Below, piece after piece: positions 10,462-24,600 of a stretch of 64,000 bases of DNA. This DNA is from Paragonimus westermani (taxonomy: Eukaryota > Platyhelminthes > Trematoda > Plagiorchiida > Troglotrematidae). Where the stretch lies: positions 132,178 through 196,177 of the forward strand of contig QNGE01000107.1 in assembly GCA_008508345.1 (NCBI GenBank). Reading direction: 5' to 3'. The translations under genes and the position numbers were made by a program. Each line of letters starts with the position of its first letter. Positions within the stretch are counted from its first letter, which is position 1. The notes beneath the pieces were generated by a model. The model was not told the DNA's origin, searched no databases, and was given only the letters and a program-made list of their open reading frames with translations.

Positions 10462-10740
10462 CTAGTAACAAGAAACTAGATCACTGGTCAATCACTTGAC
10501 GATGGCTTGATTAGTCTAATGCGTCACACTAGTCCAGTGGCTTGATCGTGCTTGTTGGTCTTCGATTCGGTGGATTTGTGGCTATGGTATGTACAGTATC
10601 TGAACAGACTGCTTTTGTAGACATACTACTGGGTGAATCAACCTGATTGCTAAGGCTTCGGCAGTATGGACGGGATTCGGAAGGTATTCGGTGGGTTACT
10701 TGTCACGCGTTGTTTTGAAGTCCTTCAAATGAATTCCTAT
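10462..10740 (-). mobile_element. Penelope-like retroelement remnant, copy 2
   Basis: Plus-strand sequence from GTAACAAGAAACTAGATCAC through TGATTGCTAAGGCTTCGGCA closely matches 1745-1990, the 3' end of the Penelope copy above, in the same orientation. Only the C-terminus of the endonuclease region and the short 3' tail are present. Copy 2 has about 20 extra bases (near 10503-10525) not in copy 1. 5' truncation is usual for target-primed retroelements. The copies differ at many sites, so neither is recent. Confidence 0.85.
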
Positions 10741-11331
10741 GCAATTAATCTTACGGTGATCCAGTATAGTGATTGTACCTGAGCACAGGATCGCAAGCTT
10801 AAGATGATGTATCCACCTAACCCAGCCTCTTTAACAATTTCCGCACGCTGAGCTACTTCAACTTACATAATTCATTATTAGAAACTTAAAATCATCCCGC
10901 ATTAAACCCACACCAGATTTAACAAACCGTCCTAGGAATAAATAGAGTGTAAATTAAATACATAACGCACCGCAATTATATTTAGTGAGAAAATTCTGAC
11001 AGAAGTTGATATCAGCATTTTCTCCGGTTAACGTGATTGAAATTTAATTTAGGTTTCGCATATCATCGCATCAATTCAACAATAGCAACCATAATATGAG
11101 AGTCGTGCTTCGGAGGAGAAGAATCTGCAGGCAATTCAGATATTTGCGTGGAGAGAAAAATAAAGCAATCTGATCATCTGGATATTTTGCCTTTTTGTGG
11201 TCAACTTTAAAGAAGAACGTAAATATATACCAGGACCGTTTTTCCTATAATAGAGGATAGAACTTCGCCAGGTAATTGAAGTGAATTTAGGAAATAAAGT
11301 AATCACTATATACAAACCATTACGAAAGAAA
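10741..11331. other. No recognisable feature
   Basis: AT-rich stretch between the Penelope fragment and the next candidate gene. It may contain the promoter of that gene, but no element can be named. Confidence 0.45.
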
Positions 11332-12242
11332 ATGATTTCGGGCATATTACTGGTTTACGAAATAATTCTTTGTTTAGTTGTGAGTATTGGAGAAAATGCA
11401 GTTTTTCTTCGTGAGGCCAATATCTCCGTGATACCAGAAATCCACACCGAACGACTGAAAGTAAAATAACTGCCTTCTAGAAGTTAAATGCTATCCACTT
11501 TCCGTTTAGTGGTAGACATACCATATGAACGTATAACGCCATGTCCATCATTTCAGTTGATGCCGTTCATGTTTCTTGGTGAAACTTCGGCTGACGAACA
11601 TATGATTTTTCTACTCTTTTATGGTTATGTTCTAGCTACGTGTGTTTAGAAAAATGCCATCCTTCGAAGCTTTCTTTCTGATGCACGCCATACATCCATA
11701 CTCTGAATTATCATTAAAACTACCCCCACCAGGTCCCACAGTTAACACAAGTGTTTGATGTTGTTTGTGCTGCTGCCTTTCGACGAGAAAATAAGCAGTT
11801 GTCATGAAACAAAAGCATACTTCATAATTAAACACGGACGACCTACTTAAATATTCAAAATCAGTGGTCAGTGGAAGTGACGAATTCATGCAATCAACTA
11901 TCGAAACCTCCACATGCATAACCGGCAAAAATTCACTGGGGATGATGCCGTTTTATAAGAAAACCTATCATTTCAAGGTTCACATATCTTGAATCTATTC
12001 CTAACGCTAATTTTCTAATCGTAACTGAGAGAATTATGTTGAGTAAATGCTCAACTTTCAGTATTACACCCCCATTTGAATGTTCATGCGACACTTTTAT
12101 TTCTCAAACACAAGGTTTCAAAGGCAAGTCGGATGCGGAGAAAATTCTAGTAATTCTTAAATTTCTAGAAGATTCGGTTCACATAGTTCATCTAATAAAC
12201 TCAGTGCGAGAGCGATTGACGGAAGTCATTGAAGAAGCATAA
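11332..12242 (+). CDS. Candidate complete three-exon gene for a small secreted protein
   Basis: This is the one model that runs from ATG to stop: exon 1 11332-11460 (43 codons, donor AAA/GTAAAA, phase 0), exon 2 11557-11639 (acceptor CATCATTTCAG, weak donor AC/GTGTGT, phase 2) and exon 3 12062-12242 (acceptor GCTCAACTTTCAG, stop TAA). The 130-residue product starts with a good signal peptide (MISGILLVYEIILCLVVSIG). Exon 3 contains FECSCDTF and an amphipathic helix-rich end finishing RERLTEVIEEA. Introns are 96 and 422 nt. The phase-2 second junction is shared with three other candidate genes in the window. The secreted nature is inferred from the N-terminus; the family is not recognised. Confidence 0.34.
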
Positions 12243-12429
12243 TAATGATAAAACCTATTACACAATTCCGGGTTTCAATTTTCACTATAATTTTGTAAAA
12301 TGAACAGTGAATTTGAAAACAAATTCAGTCGAACTATACATAAGGCATTTCTTTCCAACACACATTCTGACAGTATGTGTGAGTACATAATCTTCTCAAT
12401 TATATCAACAATGTTTTCATGGACGACGA

Positions 12430-12576
12430 ATGCAAACGGCATTTTTTAAGTTTCATCTTAAAAGGCATGGTAAATCGATAATCGAGCATGTTGTTTTTCG
12501 GTTGCCGCTTGAAAACAGCCTCAACACAGCGGTGTTACGTGGGTTTGGAAGGTGTATACAGCACTATACATCAAAG
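12430..12576 (+). CDS. Candidate exon with a strong splice donor
   Basis: A frame of 49 codons from an ATG at 12430 ends exactly in phase 0 at TCAAAG/GTAAGTCG, one of the best donor sites in the window. The peptide is rich in basic residues (FKFHLKRHGK) and ends RCIQHYTSK. It could be a first exon or an internal one extending further left, because the frame is open upstream. A matching acceptor is at 13542 (AACAAATTTCAG), which would add only 15 residues before a stop. No family is recognised. Confidence 0.25.
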
Positions 12577-15500
12577 GTAAGTCGTTCTCACCCAAAGCCT
12601 ATGGCGGACAATATAACCCAGTTTCATTGAACTGTTTTTTGTCTGCGAAAACCATAGTCACCTCCTGTTATTTTCGGCTTTGAAAGTTGGTTTCTGAGTG
12701 GTTTAGCCACAGTAGTTTATCCAAAACTGTTCGTGTTAGCAAAAATACGACTGACAGCGAACTGACCATTTAGTGCAAACGTGCCTCTTAATTCCTACCG
12801 AACATAGTTAAAGCCTAAGCCCCAAAGAATGGCATATATTCTCTCTTATCCTCCGGCCAGAAAGCCTCATATAGCTGGGTTTTATAGTTTCTTTGGTTCA
12901 GGCGCATAATGCATAAAAATTGCAGCACCAATTGCATCACTGTCGACAAGCGTTCACACTTCGCATAACCACGAATCGTTACGACTGGTGGTGAATCATC
13001 GCTCGATAAAATGGTCTGCGGAAGAATCTTGTACTGTCAAAGCCATATCGATTTTGTTGGTAAAGAACTGTAGTCCCTTAAAATCAACGTCATAAGGATA
13101 TAAGTAAATTACTGGAAACGAATGCGGTAGGCTAAAAAGTCACACATTTTTTTAAAGACTGTTGGACATATTGAACTTAATAGGAGTTTTCCTACGTCTG
13201 CTGTTATGGAATGCTCGAATGGTCGGCTTATCAGAGATTTAGACCGTACGGAATCTCACCATTATGAATGCTGATCACAAAAGCAACTGAGGCCACACAC
13301 TGACAAGCTGTTATTGAAGTTTAAGACATCTTTGCCGATTTGGTATGACCAAACTCGTTTTGTTCGTAGAAGATGTATAAGATGCTGAGTAAATGAATCG
13401 AAGGTATGCAGTTCACAACTAATAAACATACGTTAAACAAAGACGGATCTAACTTGATAAATTGTAGACGGTGCAATGGACTGACCATGGTTTGTCTCTA
13501 ATAAAGTGACTAAAAAACTAAGAAGATAACAAATTTCAGCTTGCACCACGGAATTTTTTCACAGCTCTGCTGCATAACTGCGTATGATAACTTCCAGGTG
13601 GCCTATCGACTAGTTACTAATGGTTTGTAAGCCACTCCATAACCCTTCCAAACAACAGGTGAAAGTATGCAGCGCTTTCCACTCTCGGTTGCACCAGCAG
13701 TGTGCCGCACGATCCCAAAATTAAGTTATACATTTCACCGTTGTCTAATTTCTGCTGTGTGCAACATAAAGAATTCTCATCACACTGATCATTTCTCACA
13801 GAGTATTATTAAGAAAGTTACTCCATACAGCTAGGCTGTCGAGGCAAACTATCGTTCCTCATCTACTCGCGGTTTCCCTACACTCAGTTTTACGTTCATT
13901 TAAGACCGATTTATGAGATACCGGACAGTGTGGGAAAGGGTTGGGTGGAACTTATTTTCATTTACCATGCGCCTCAAACCAACCAAATATATCAACATAT
14001 TTTCAGTGAGGTAAAGATTATCAATCCTCTAACATCCAGTAAGGACTAGATTAGATAAAGTAGTATTATTTTGCCGGAGCACACGCTGTCCTTGAATCTC
14101 AGCAACCAGAGTGCTTTTTAAAAAAATTAGTCTTCAACCAACAACCTAATTTTCGGTATCCGGCTTCCCAGTGAGACATTCAAAATCTCTCCGTATACCG
14201 CCGAGTTCATACAGACATTTTTGCACCTTTCCAAATGTTGAAAATTATTCATAATTGATCACAACTGTCGCATTCCTACCAGTACTCCAACCAAACTGAT
14301 CTCAGAGAAGGGAAGTAAACTGGAATTTTCTGTTTCTAGTAGTCCTCACTAATGTATCTTTGCCACGGTCACGCTTTCGTGAGGTATTTCTGTTGGACAC
14401 TCCACTGCTGAAATCAAATTAAACAACATTAGAAATTTTGTATGCAGACGTTCAGAAACACACTGGCGTGTGTGCAATGCTCAAATGGCCTAGGTTTGTC
14501 AACAATAGGCACAGCAGCTATCCTGTTAGCTCCAATCGGTCATTACAAAAGTTCGGCAGCCTTTCAAATTGGAATCACAGACTTTCTATCCAGCAGAACC
14601 GGGTTTCGCTCACAGCTAAGATTGACGGCCTGAATTCGCTGAATTCAGCTCTACAGTGTGCTCAGTCGACGGTCTTTGATGAGACAACTGACTCGCGATT
14701 GACCATTCGAAAGGCCTAAATAGCATCCACCTAATGGTCACTTTTGACCAGATGAATGCGAACGGCACTCTTGACCAACTGCGATTCACAATCAAGTCAT
14801 ATCCTGTTCTCGGATTGGTTTCGAGCGCTGCCTTGAGGGTTGGTCAGTAAAGCCTAGACCAGTGTTATGTGAAAAAAGACACACATAGGTGAAATGTAAA
14901 GTGACAGTCTGTCTTCGTTGTACAGGAATTTATAGCCAGTGGTTATAAACTGCAGCTGATAATCACACATTCTTTTCAAGAAAACAACCAATTCAATTCG
15001 CAACATTTAAATTATAACCTGACAAATCTAAACATAATTTTAGTTCTGCACCTCTAAGAACTAAGTGCTATGGATAAAAAATAGTAAGAAATCTGTCTGG
15101 AAATCGTGACCGGTACATTTATTTGTGGAAAATGGATCCGTTTTCCGCTCATTTCGTGTATGAATGAGGATAAACGTATTCTGACACCAACAAGCAACTC
15201 TAACCAAAAGGACACTGATTGCACCAAGTTAACCGCAACTCTCGGCCTCAGTTAACGGTCATATCACGTCAAAAACCGCACATATATATATGCACGTATA
15301 ATTAGGACCCAGCACAATTGGAAATAAAAAGACGTTTAGAAAGTTACAGGTAAAGATGGCCTTTGTTAACAGGCATTAAAGCTAGCCGCGTATGCACAAG
15401 TTTAGGTTAATTCACTTGAAGTTACAAAGACACAGTTCTGTTCATAAAACCCAATGAAACGTTTTAGAACAGGAAGACAACTATTCAAAATTAAAACGGG

Positions 15501-18415
15501 AGTGGTTGAGCGTTCAGATTTGATAATTCGGTCGCGCCTAATGTGNTGATGCATGTATTCCATTGACTGCCAGAGCTCGACAGAATTACGTGCGCTTAAA
15601 ACAATTTGAATCTGAATTAAGCCTGCAATTGCTTACGAGAAACAGTCTTGATACGTGCGTCATTGATGTCACATTTGACGTAACCAAATTAACACATTTC
15701 AACCTTCAGGTTCATCCACTTGTGTGGTTTATTAATGAATTCGTGAAATACCGGTTAGGCACAAGTGTATCCGGTATCTAACTAACCTCGCAAAAAAATT
15801 AGCTATCTTTATCAGATATTGGTGTGACATCTGATTACCTAAACTCTAGGAACCAGCGTTTTCTTCGTCAATCATCGGTTCCTGTTCCTTAGCCGCAGAG
15901 ATAAATCGTTGACTCATTTGAAGCTGTAAACTCCAAATGTTATATGAAAATGGTTTGTTAACGACCAGATCGTGACCTATTTCACAAACTTTTTCTGAGT
16001 GATTAAATGGTTGTTGGTGTTTATCGAAAGGACGAAAGGAACATTTGAAGTACTGAGTTCCCTTGATCCGGCTCACCAGTAACCATTGCGTGATGTTACT
16101 ACGTCGTCTACTGTCTTCATTCAAGGGCGTAAAACATTGGAATACACAGGATATGCGACAGTAGCAACAGAACAAGTGAGCCAGAATCTGAATTCATCCA
16201 CTGCTAGGCACACTACAGTATCAGGTCATGTTGTTGACCCCGAGTTTTACGTACGACCGCGCAACCGGAGTCCTGCAATGTTTGCATGCACCGAGGCAAT
16301 GCTAATCGATACTCGCTGTCCGGCCTGTTATATGCGCAAACTTTTGAGTTGTGCAGTTTGCGCGCCTTGAAACTGATGACAGTATGTGTTTTAGGTGCAA
16401 CCAATCGTCAATCGTTTTTAATGTTATTGCTACCGGTATGTCCCATACATTCTAACGTCCTACGTTCGTGAGTGAAGGCGGTAAACGAAGTGTTAACGTC
16501 TCATGACATATTCCTTTGACTGTTATTAATAAAAGGAAAATGTGTTCGTCTAGTGTCTTCAAGCAGTCAAATTCAATCAGTGTGGCCGCATTACCTCTAA
16601 TCAGTAAATCTGATTTAGATCTTTGACTGTCAACTCAGGCTCATTAAAAGATAAATTGGAAGATGACTAGTATTTACTCTAAACAAAATTATATTATGAA
16701 CGCGAATGCCAAGAAGATCGTTTGTATATTAATATATGTGTATATGTTAGAAATCTCCTGCATTGAGAATAACAAATAAAGAGTTTTCAACGGATTTAAC
16801 CACTATGTTATACAGAATTTCAAATCCTGATAATTAGTTTCGCAGATTTGATCACTTTAGAAGTCTGGACATCAGTCAGGTTTCAATTCCTTTTTGTGGA
16901 CTTAAATTACCATAGTAACAAAGCCAAACGTGACTGACAAATTATCACATTCTGCGAAGGCGGAAATACCATCTTTATTAATGCATATATATATACACGA
17001 TTTCACACATTCTCTGAAAAATATGCTAAAATTGATTGATTCCACCGCAGCGTGGAGTGTGAAAAACAGGAAGGTATTTTTCACTTCTGCTTATGACTAC
17101 ACCACTTGAAATCGTTGGCTAAGCTTGTGAGAGATTACATATGAGCTTACCCGAAGACACATTCGAAAGGCTAAGATTGAATAAAAAACAATGCACAGTT
17201 CAAACTGGTTAATAAAGATACCGTCAGAAGAATGATATTTCATCGGAGTTGGTGATGGTAGGTATTTCTGTAGTGATCTTAGAAAAAACTGCTCCACAAA
17301 GTTATCAAATACGCCGTTTTCCACAGGTTATATATATGTGATATCTTTCACATACGTGACGACACTGTGCATCTGAATAGCGTACTTTCTATGACAAATA
17401 AAAAATCCAAAATAAGCCTTTCATTTGAAGCGGAAAAGATCGAAGGATTGCCTCTCCTGGATTACGGCAATAGATAGTCGAGTAGATTAAGGTTGTACAG
17501 GCATTCACGGAAAGAAAATTTGCAACGGCCAGTATGACACTTTTTAATCAAATCTCTCGGAGTAAAAATAAACTTTATTCGTAGTGTGACACATGAAGCT
17601 ATGCAGATTTGTAGTGATGACAAGAGTGAAGCTGAAGTGGCAATTTTGGAGCGGACATTTCCGGATAACACTCATTCCATTAAGCTGGCTAATAAACACA
17701 GACCTGACAGTACGAGCCAAACACCCACCGGTGTAGACGAATTTAGTTTGTTGGGCGCTGGAATACAGGAATGGGGCGTTTAGTGAACCTGTGATTTTTC
17801 GACTACTCAACACAGTTGAAAAGACGTACACTACTGTACAACTACGAACCGCGCTCATATACATCCAGATCGATTGCTCCTAACTCACTAATAAGCTACC
17901 TAGATGTATTCCAGCTGAGCACTTCGTGTTGGTTGCGAAATTCGGAGGCACTTTCCCGGAGGATGCGTAAACATTATCCTAACCGATTGAAGGCAGGTTA
18001 AAATCCATTTGAAATACGGTCCTGCTGTAATTCGTTTACTGACAGCGTCCAGTTTCAAAGACTTTCCAACCCGCTTACTAACATTCCTGTCACTAAACCT
18101 TGGAAACCGAAGGGTGAACGTGATTCTTCTTCAAAACGATCGGAAGTAAATTAGATAATTCAAAACCTAACATTCAAAAAACATCCGTTCAATCCTTGTG
18201 CACAGAATGCCTTCTTGATTTTAACTGATAACTCCGGGGGTTAATTCGGTCAAGTAATTGTCCTTCTGTTTAAGGTTTTTTAACCTTATTATTTAACAAG
18301 TTGCTTCTGATTATCTCCCTTGATAGCCGTGGCACAAATTGATGCAAGAATAACCCGATGAGAATGAGTGGAAACGGGGTTCTCCAACCTAGTTTTTACC
18401 TATTTTATACTCAAG
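12577..18415. other. No supported gene; one ambiguous base
   Basis: About 5.8 kb with scattered short frames and no phase-compatible exon chain I would defend. An N at about 15545 marks an unresolved base. Short AT dinucleotide runs occur near 15284 and 16985. The region is probably intronic or intergenic. Confidence 0.45.
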
Positions 18416-18615
18416 GAGGTATTCAAAGAGATAGTTTTTGTAAGAACTACAGCTTAAACGGTTACGAAAATACAAGCTGTTTTGGAACGAATCTATACTA
18501 TTTGAAACTTACTCTCCCTAAGATTCTTTCAAAGAGCTGCAATAAGCCTACAGTGTCATTTAAACAAAATTTCGAACGTGTAACTTTTCTACCTTCAAAA
18601 ATGCAGAGCAGGTAG
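18416..18615 (+). CDS. Candidate terminal exon, Cys/Asn/Lys-rich
   Basis: A pyrimidine-rich acceptor (TTTTTACCTATTTTATACTCAAG) precedes a frame of 65 residues ending at TAG, 18613-18615. The peptide has three Cys and aromatic-rich strands (NLYYLKLTLPKIL). No start codon or upstream partner exon was found. It is listed because the acceptor is good and the composition protein-like; chance is a live alternative. Confidence 0.18.
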
Positions 18616-21600
18616 ATGAAAGGGCAAAATCCCAAACCCCCTCCCTCAAAGAAATTTGATTAAAAGGCATCCCATGAAAATTGACTGACGGTAGTGTAAG
18701 GAATGCCACAGCAAAGCTTACTGACGTAAGGAACAGTATTTATAAAGAGTAGTTTCTGTCGTGTCTATTCATCTCTCTTCTTTCCGAGACGGAACACATT
18801 AGTCTCCTAAGTTGTACGCTTGTGAACACCTCCTTCTGTATATGGTGAACAGTTCGTAAATTCGTGTAGTCTACTGATATAGTCCATCTAAGTTTTATCT
18901 GAATCTGTATATAACAACCATCAGGGCGTGTTGATTGCTCCTTGGTGTTGCTAGTTTGTTTGCTGTCGGGGACTGAACGAATATTAATAATTTCATGGTA
19001 TGACGGCATCATCCAGACTGTTTGTTCTGATTGGACGTCTAGCGACCTGCAAGCCTGATAAAAGTGCAACATTATTGTGGTTGTCACGGATTGGGAAACA
19101 ACAATTTGCGGACAACACTCTCTTAGATAAGTGTCTTTTGGCTGGAAACACTGGACTACAGCAAACCAGGAGTATCCTGACTAGTCTGATAGCTGACAAA
19201 TATGTGAGGTCTCCACAATTCAAGCATCAAGTGAACGAAGAGTGTATGGTACCTGTCTGAGTCGCACTCTTTGCCCAATAGTTTTACACACCGCCACCCA
19301 TAAAGTGCATATATAATCCAAAATAAAATATTGCAACTGTCCACTGCTTCAGTTCTCCCATTTCTGGTGTGTTGCCGATTACCCTATATTCAAGCTAGTT
19401 CAATACCAGTCGGGATATCAGGATCGTGCCTTATGAATGTTAGGAGAATACTTTCTTCAGTCTTACGTTCATGTGTAGACCAGCCGACGGTAACACATAG
19501 AGATCAGCACTGCGTTCACTCCAAGCAAACTGATAGGAGTTTCAACGATTCGAATAGCCCCATGAGTTCATTAGAAGTCAAAGGTGGTTTTGACGCACAG
19601 TCTGTTTTCGGTTATTCATCTTCGAGCCAATTACACAACATTTTATATCATCATGGTTGTCAAGCGAGGAAAAATCAAAAGCAAGTTTATTCATTCAACG
19701 GAACAGCAAAGAAAACCCCTCGCTAGGCCAGCCAGGACAAGCACGATGATGATAAGGTAACCGTGCACTTTCCTGACAAGTTATCAGAAACTTAGTGAAC
19801 GAACTCAGTCAGTTAACAATAGACGTTCCGTCGGATGCTTTTAAACAATGTCGTTGTATGCGTTCACCCGCTGGTAGTACAGACGACTCAAACAACTAAA
19901 CGGTTTGCTAGATCAACCACTCACTAGATGACTCGAACCTGGCTAATCACCAGCGAGCATCAGAATCCGGAAACTGTTGAGTACATTTTTGAATCAATTG
20001 TGAAAATTTAGGATATGGAAACGTTTGTTATTCAAGTAAAATTGAACACTGGTCCCATCCACCACAAAAGCCTTTTCAGTAGCGACAAATTCAATGAAGG
20101 AAAATAGTTAGAAACAGTTCCACAAAACTTTCAAGATGAAACATTCATATATATATCCATCATGAAAAGGTTACGTGCCGTTTCTAACCAGTTTTATAAC
20201 TGACTGGACTGGTTATCTGGTTTACTATTGTTCAACACTACAGAACAGTATACAGTAAGTGCTAAAAACCTTTAGTAAAACCTGACAATAAATTGCTCTG
20301 GTTCTGCATAACCTACAATGGCGGTCGGATGTTTCAGTGCCTAACATGTCAAGTGTAACTTACTGTGAGGCTTTGCACTTAAAATAATAATTTACTATAA
20401 AAAAGTTTCGAAATAAAACCACCTTATCTACAGCCCTTTGGTATAATTCGAAAATTTAGACTGATGATCTTCAAGTTGTTGTCAGTCCTCACAGTACGTT
20501 GCGGAACTTCTACAGCGGTCATCACCAGGCCAATCCTCTTTAGGTTGTCATGACAATAAACACAACTTGCTGAGCTGTATGCATGTACGGCGATACGGAT
20601 CAAACTTGAATCCGTCCTCTGTAGGTCGGTACCGTAACTAAAAACAGTGCAAATAGGAAGGACATGCCGGTGCTTACTAGTCAGTCGGTTGACTACGCGT
20701 AGAGCAAAGAATTTTGGAGTCATAATTGCGAGATGCAGCAACTTTCGTCAACGTCATGATTAACTGTCTCCCAAGATGAAGACAGAGATGTCAAAATTAA
20801 GGAAGTAACAACCGAAGCCAGTTACACTCTGCCACTCGTTCTGCCTCCATGCGAACTTCCATACCGCACAAAGGAGGTCGGCATTATCTGGAGGATTAGT
20901 GTGGTTGTATCTTATACAGAAGAGTGTCAGCTACAGTTCGCAGAACGGAAGAGGCCATTACCGTGATAGCGTATCACAAGGAGTTACTGCGCAGAGACGC
21001 ATGTAAAAAAATGTTTCTTTAATATATTAATAATATACTCCCTGGAACATGAAATCAACAACCGCATTTTTATCCAATTTTTCGGATGCAGTTCACCCAG
21101 TGAAAGTCATCAAGTCAATTTAAGTGATATATTCAACCAGCCACAGTTCATTGCTACGTACCGCGAGACCTTTGTTATCAAAATGCGAATGTGACACAGT
21201 AGCGTAATCCTGTTATAGTAATATAGATGTATTAGCTCTCTGGCTGTTTCAGTAGAAAGTGCTAAAGTTCTGATCTCATAAGAGTCCTGAAACTTCTAAA
21301 AAATTGTCAATCTTACTGGAACGTTTAAGACTTGTAACGTAGGTGCAATTAGGCAAACAGTGAAACCCTAAAGCACAGTGCCTGCTAAGCCCAAAATTCT
21401 CACGCAGCTGGATGAAATACCATCCAGTTAACAAAGATTGTTTGAAAAATTCTCTGCTGTTCGACTGAAATCCCCTTGTGCACCTGATGTTACTTGGAAA
21501 CTTCCAACTGAATCATCGAAACGGTTACTTCTTTTGCGTACACTTAATGTGAAAGGTTTGTTTAACAGATTCATCTACAGACATGTAGAATGGTTGTGAC

Positions 21601-24600
21601 ATCCTCCTGAAATTTAACGTGTCCATAATTGGACGATAAACAACTCAAGTATAGGCACCAGTGTTTGCTAATCCTATGTAAATGATATGGTTTTGATAAA
21701 AGGTGTTCTGTGTAAAACTGATTAGTCTAGTTTACAGTTTCAAGCAGGAAAAAGAAATAAATCCTTCCAACCAATCCGACGATCGGTTGAGTTGACAGAT
21801 CTTCGAAAACTAACAATTTTAGTATCTGTTTCGCAATGCTACAAAAGCGACACATTATTCACCATCCCAGTGATAAACCAAAAGATTTATTTGAATGAAC
21901 CTAACTGACAGGTATCCGCTGACTAATGTAAAATTATTGAATGAGGAGATTAATTGCGTTGAGTACTATCGACAGTTTGTTCTATTATCTGACAGGCCGC
22001 TCTCCTAAAACATTTCAATCGAGGACTTCCCCAATCACAGACTCCATTACACTAACCAGAATATTTTCAACCGCAGGGTCACGAGCTTGGTTCATCGGAA
22101 GTTTTGTCCTATAGCTTAACCTAAAATTGGTGTACATATACATCCATAATGTGCTTTTCCTTAAATATTCCGTGACTGTGCCATGGAGTATATTAGGCCA
22201 GCCACGAGGTATTTTGGATTGCGATCGAAGTCAGTAAATCGACAAATGGAACCAAAAGTGAACATTTGTTCGACGAGAAACACGTAGTGACTCTTAGTAT
22301 GTAATCTGTGTACATCTAATGAGCGCCCAGAGAACAAACATTGTCACTGTACAGTTGCAATTCTGCAACAGCTGAATCAGCTGAGATTTGGTCGCGTCAG
22401 TGTGTGTCACAACCGTATGAAGTTAATGAGATATTTTGGCTGACTATTATCCCACCCGTTTACAACCATGCTATCCATACTGAACTAATTCTGACTACCT
22501 TTCCTAACTGGTTTATTTCTTCCGCCTTCGGTTGCAGCTTGCTAACTTTACACTTTAAAAGACTCTGATTACACAGCTTTTAGTATCATAACTATCTGAA
22601 GATATATTTTTCAGAGATATGTTATTCAACCTTAGTTCATTATAGTTCCTGGTTATTTGGGCGAGATACCACAAATGGGATGGGACCAACATTCAAACTT
22701 GATTTATGTCAAAGGGTATTTTCATTGTTTTTTCATGGTATCCTGATTACAACGTTTAAAATGGTTTCCAGTTATAATGTTCTATGTTGTTATGCTCGGC
22801 CGTGGTGTTAAATTTTTGGTTGCAAAACATAGAAATGCTGTTTAAAATAGCTGTGTATACTTTTCTCATGTGTGAGCTGAAACTGTTCGTCTTCAGCTCT
22901 AAAATCTTCTGTGCTTTTGTGAAGTGTTTATGTAAAACCGCCTGACCAATATATGTTTTCACAGTAAAAAATAGTCCACCAGCAGACGTTTAAAATATAA
23001 TCAAGCGTTATATATCATGAAGCTGGTAGATTCATCCATGCTTTCCATTGTCGAATTCAGACACACTTAATAGACTGTAAAACATCTTTGCAGTCCAGAG
23101 GCCTCATATTCGCCTAATGGAACACGGACTCACTAAACACTGCAACGAGATTGTTGCTGTGCGCCTTTGTATTTGGATAGTTCATGATAATCGGAAAATG
23201 TCCACTTCAAATCTATACAGGGTAAACGACAGCATGACGCTCCTGGATTAGAGAAAGTTTGCACGGATGAGACGACTCACTTCTCTTCAAAATGGACTTT
23301 CTTTTATAACCTTGTTCACTGAACTCACACAATTATGCTCAGATAAAGGTATCCAGCACGTTTTATTCCAACAGGTTGCGTTGTCAGTTTCACTTTTCTG
23401 TGATAGCAGCACTCCAAACAGGCAGCAAAAATGCCTTGACAATGTCGTCCTTTAACCTTATATTTCAATTTTAATCTACATTTTCTGCTTGGTTACCCCT
23501 CTTTCGTAAAACGCACTTAAAATATGTAGGTGTATGCTGAGTCATACTTCGTACCTCTATGATTCGTTCATTAAAAGTTAGATGCTAGTGCACCAATCAT
23601 TATCTATGTTAGGCACTCTATATCATTTGGTGGGATTTAAACGAGCTAATAACCAAACCGTTCATAAAAGTGCTACATGTCATATCACTACTAGACGTAA
23701 CACATCTAACAATTTGTACTTAACTCAGTCTTCTTGAAATTTTCATCATACAACTGAAAATAGGTTGTAAGAAAACAGAATGACTGGTCAGTTGGAGACC
23801 CCGGTTAACTGTCAGTATCATCTGTGTCACAGCCGTAAAAGAATAGATCAGTTTGAAAACTGTATTAAATAGCAGTAACCATTTCATCAAAAGCCAATTT
23901 TGAGTGCAACAAGAGTTTCCAAATGACAATCAAGGTGGTGGACCATTAGCGATTTTTATTTTCAAGCTGGGTTTTTGAAAAATGTTTACCTTATTCTGTG
24001 GTTATTGACGAAATCCAACAATAGAATACTGCACGCTATTAATTGGAATAAATTAAATTTTCTTGCGTACAATTCAAACCTCATGAAACGTGTTCAGATC
24101 TAGGTCACGTACATTTTCCAGGTCAACGAACACTGTGAAGCGAAATGGCCAAACTGATAGATAGGTGAACACGCTAGAACCCACAAACACAACGACTATC
24201 AGAATGATCGGACTGTAACGAATTATACTTAGGGGATCGTACCTTCCATCTGTTAATAACCACTGCCATGGAAGTAATCCACCCAGCAGTTACTGTTAAT
24301 CAGCTGGTTTCACTGGTGAAAGCTCCTTGAATATCGAACATAAGTCGTTTGACATTTCTGTTTTGGAAAAGGTTCCATTTTCTAAAACCCACGATATTTA
24401 GTTGTACGATTGTTTTCATCCGAATTTAATAGATCGCTGTCTGGCCAATTGAAACCCCACGGTAGACTCATCACTAGACCGACAATGCGTTCATCTGTAC
24501 ATGTCCTTCATTTACCCTGTTGAACCTGCCATCCGCATTCAAGTCAATTACTTCTCTAACATATCGTGCCAAGTAGGTAATGTGTCCCAGGGTTGATACC

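Noticed and set aside
15846..16175. 109-codon minus-strand frame with a Cys-rich start and a WLL...CSF segment
   Set aside because: It can be lined up with TIMP as loosely as the plus-strand candidates, which shows how permissive that comparison is. No partner exon.
19331..19726. 131-codon plus-strand frame with a hydrophobic start
   Set aside because: Starts at TTG, Ser/Cys/His-rich composition typical of random frames, no splice partner.
20424..20741. 105-codon minus-strand frame
   Set aside because: No recognisable domain; only moderate protein-like composition; no splice context.
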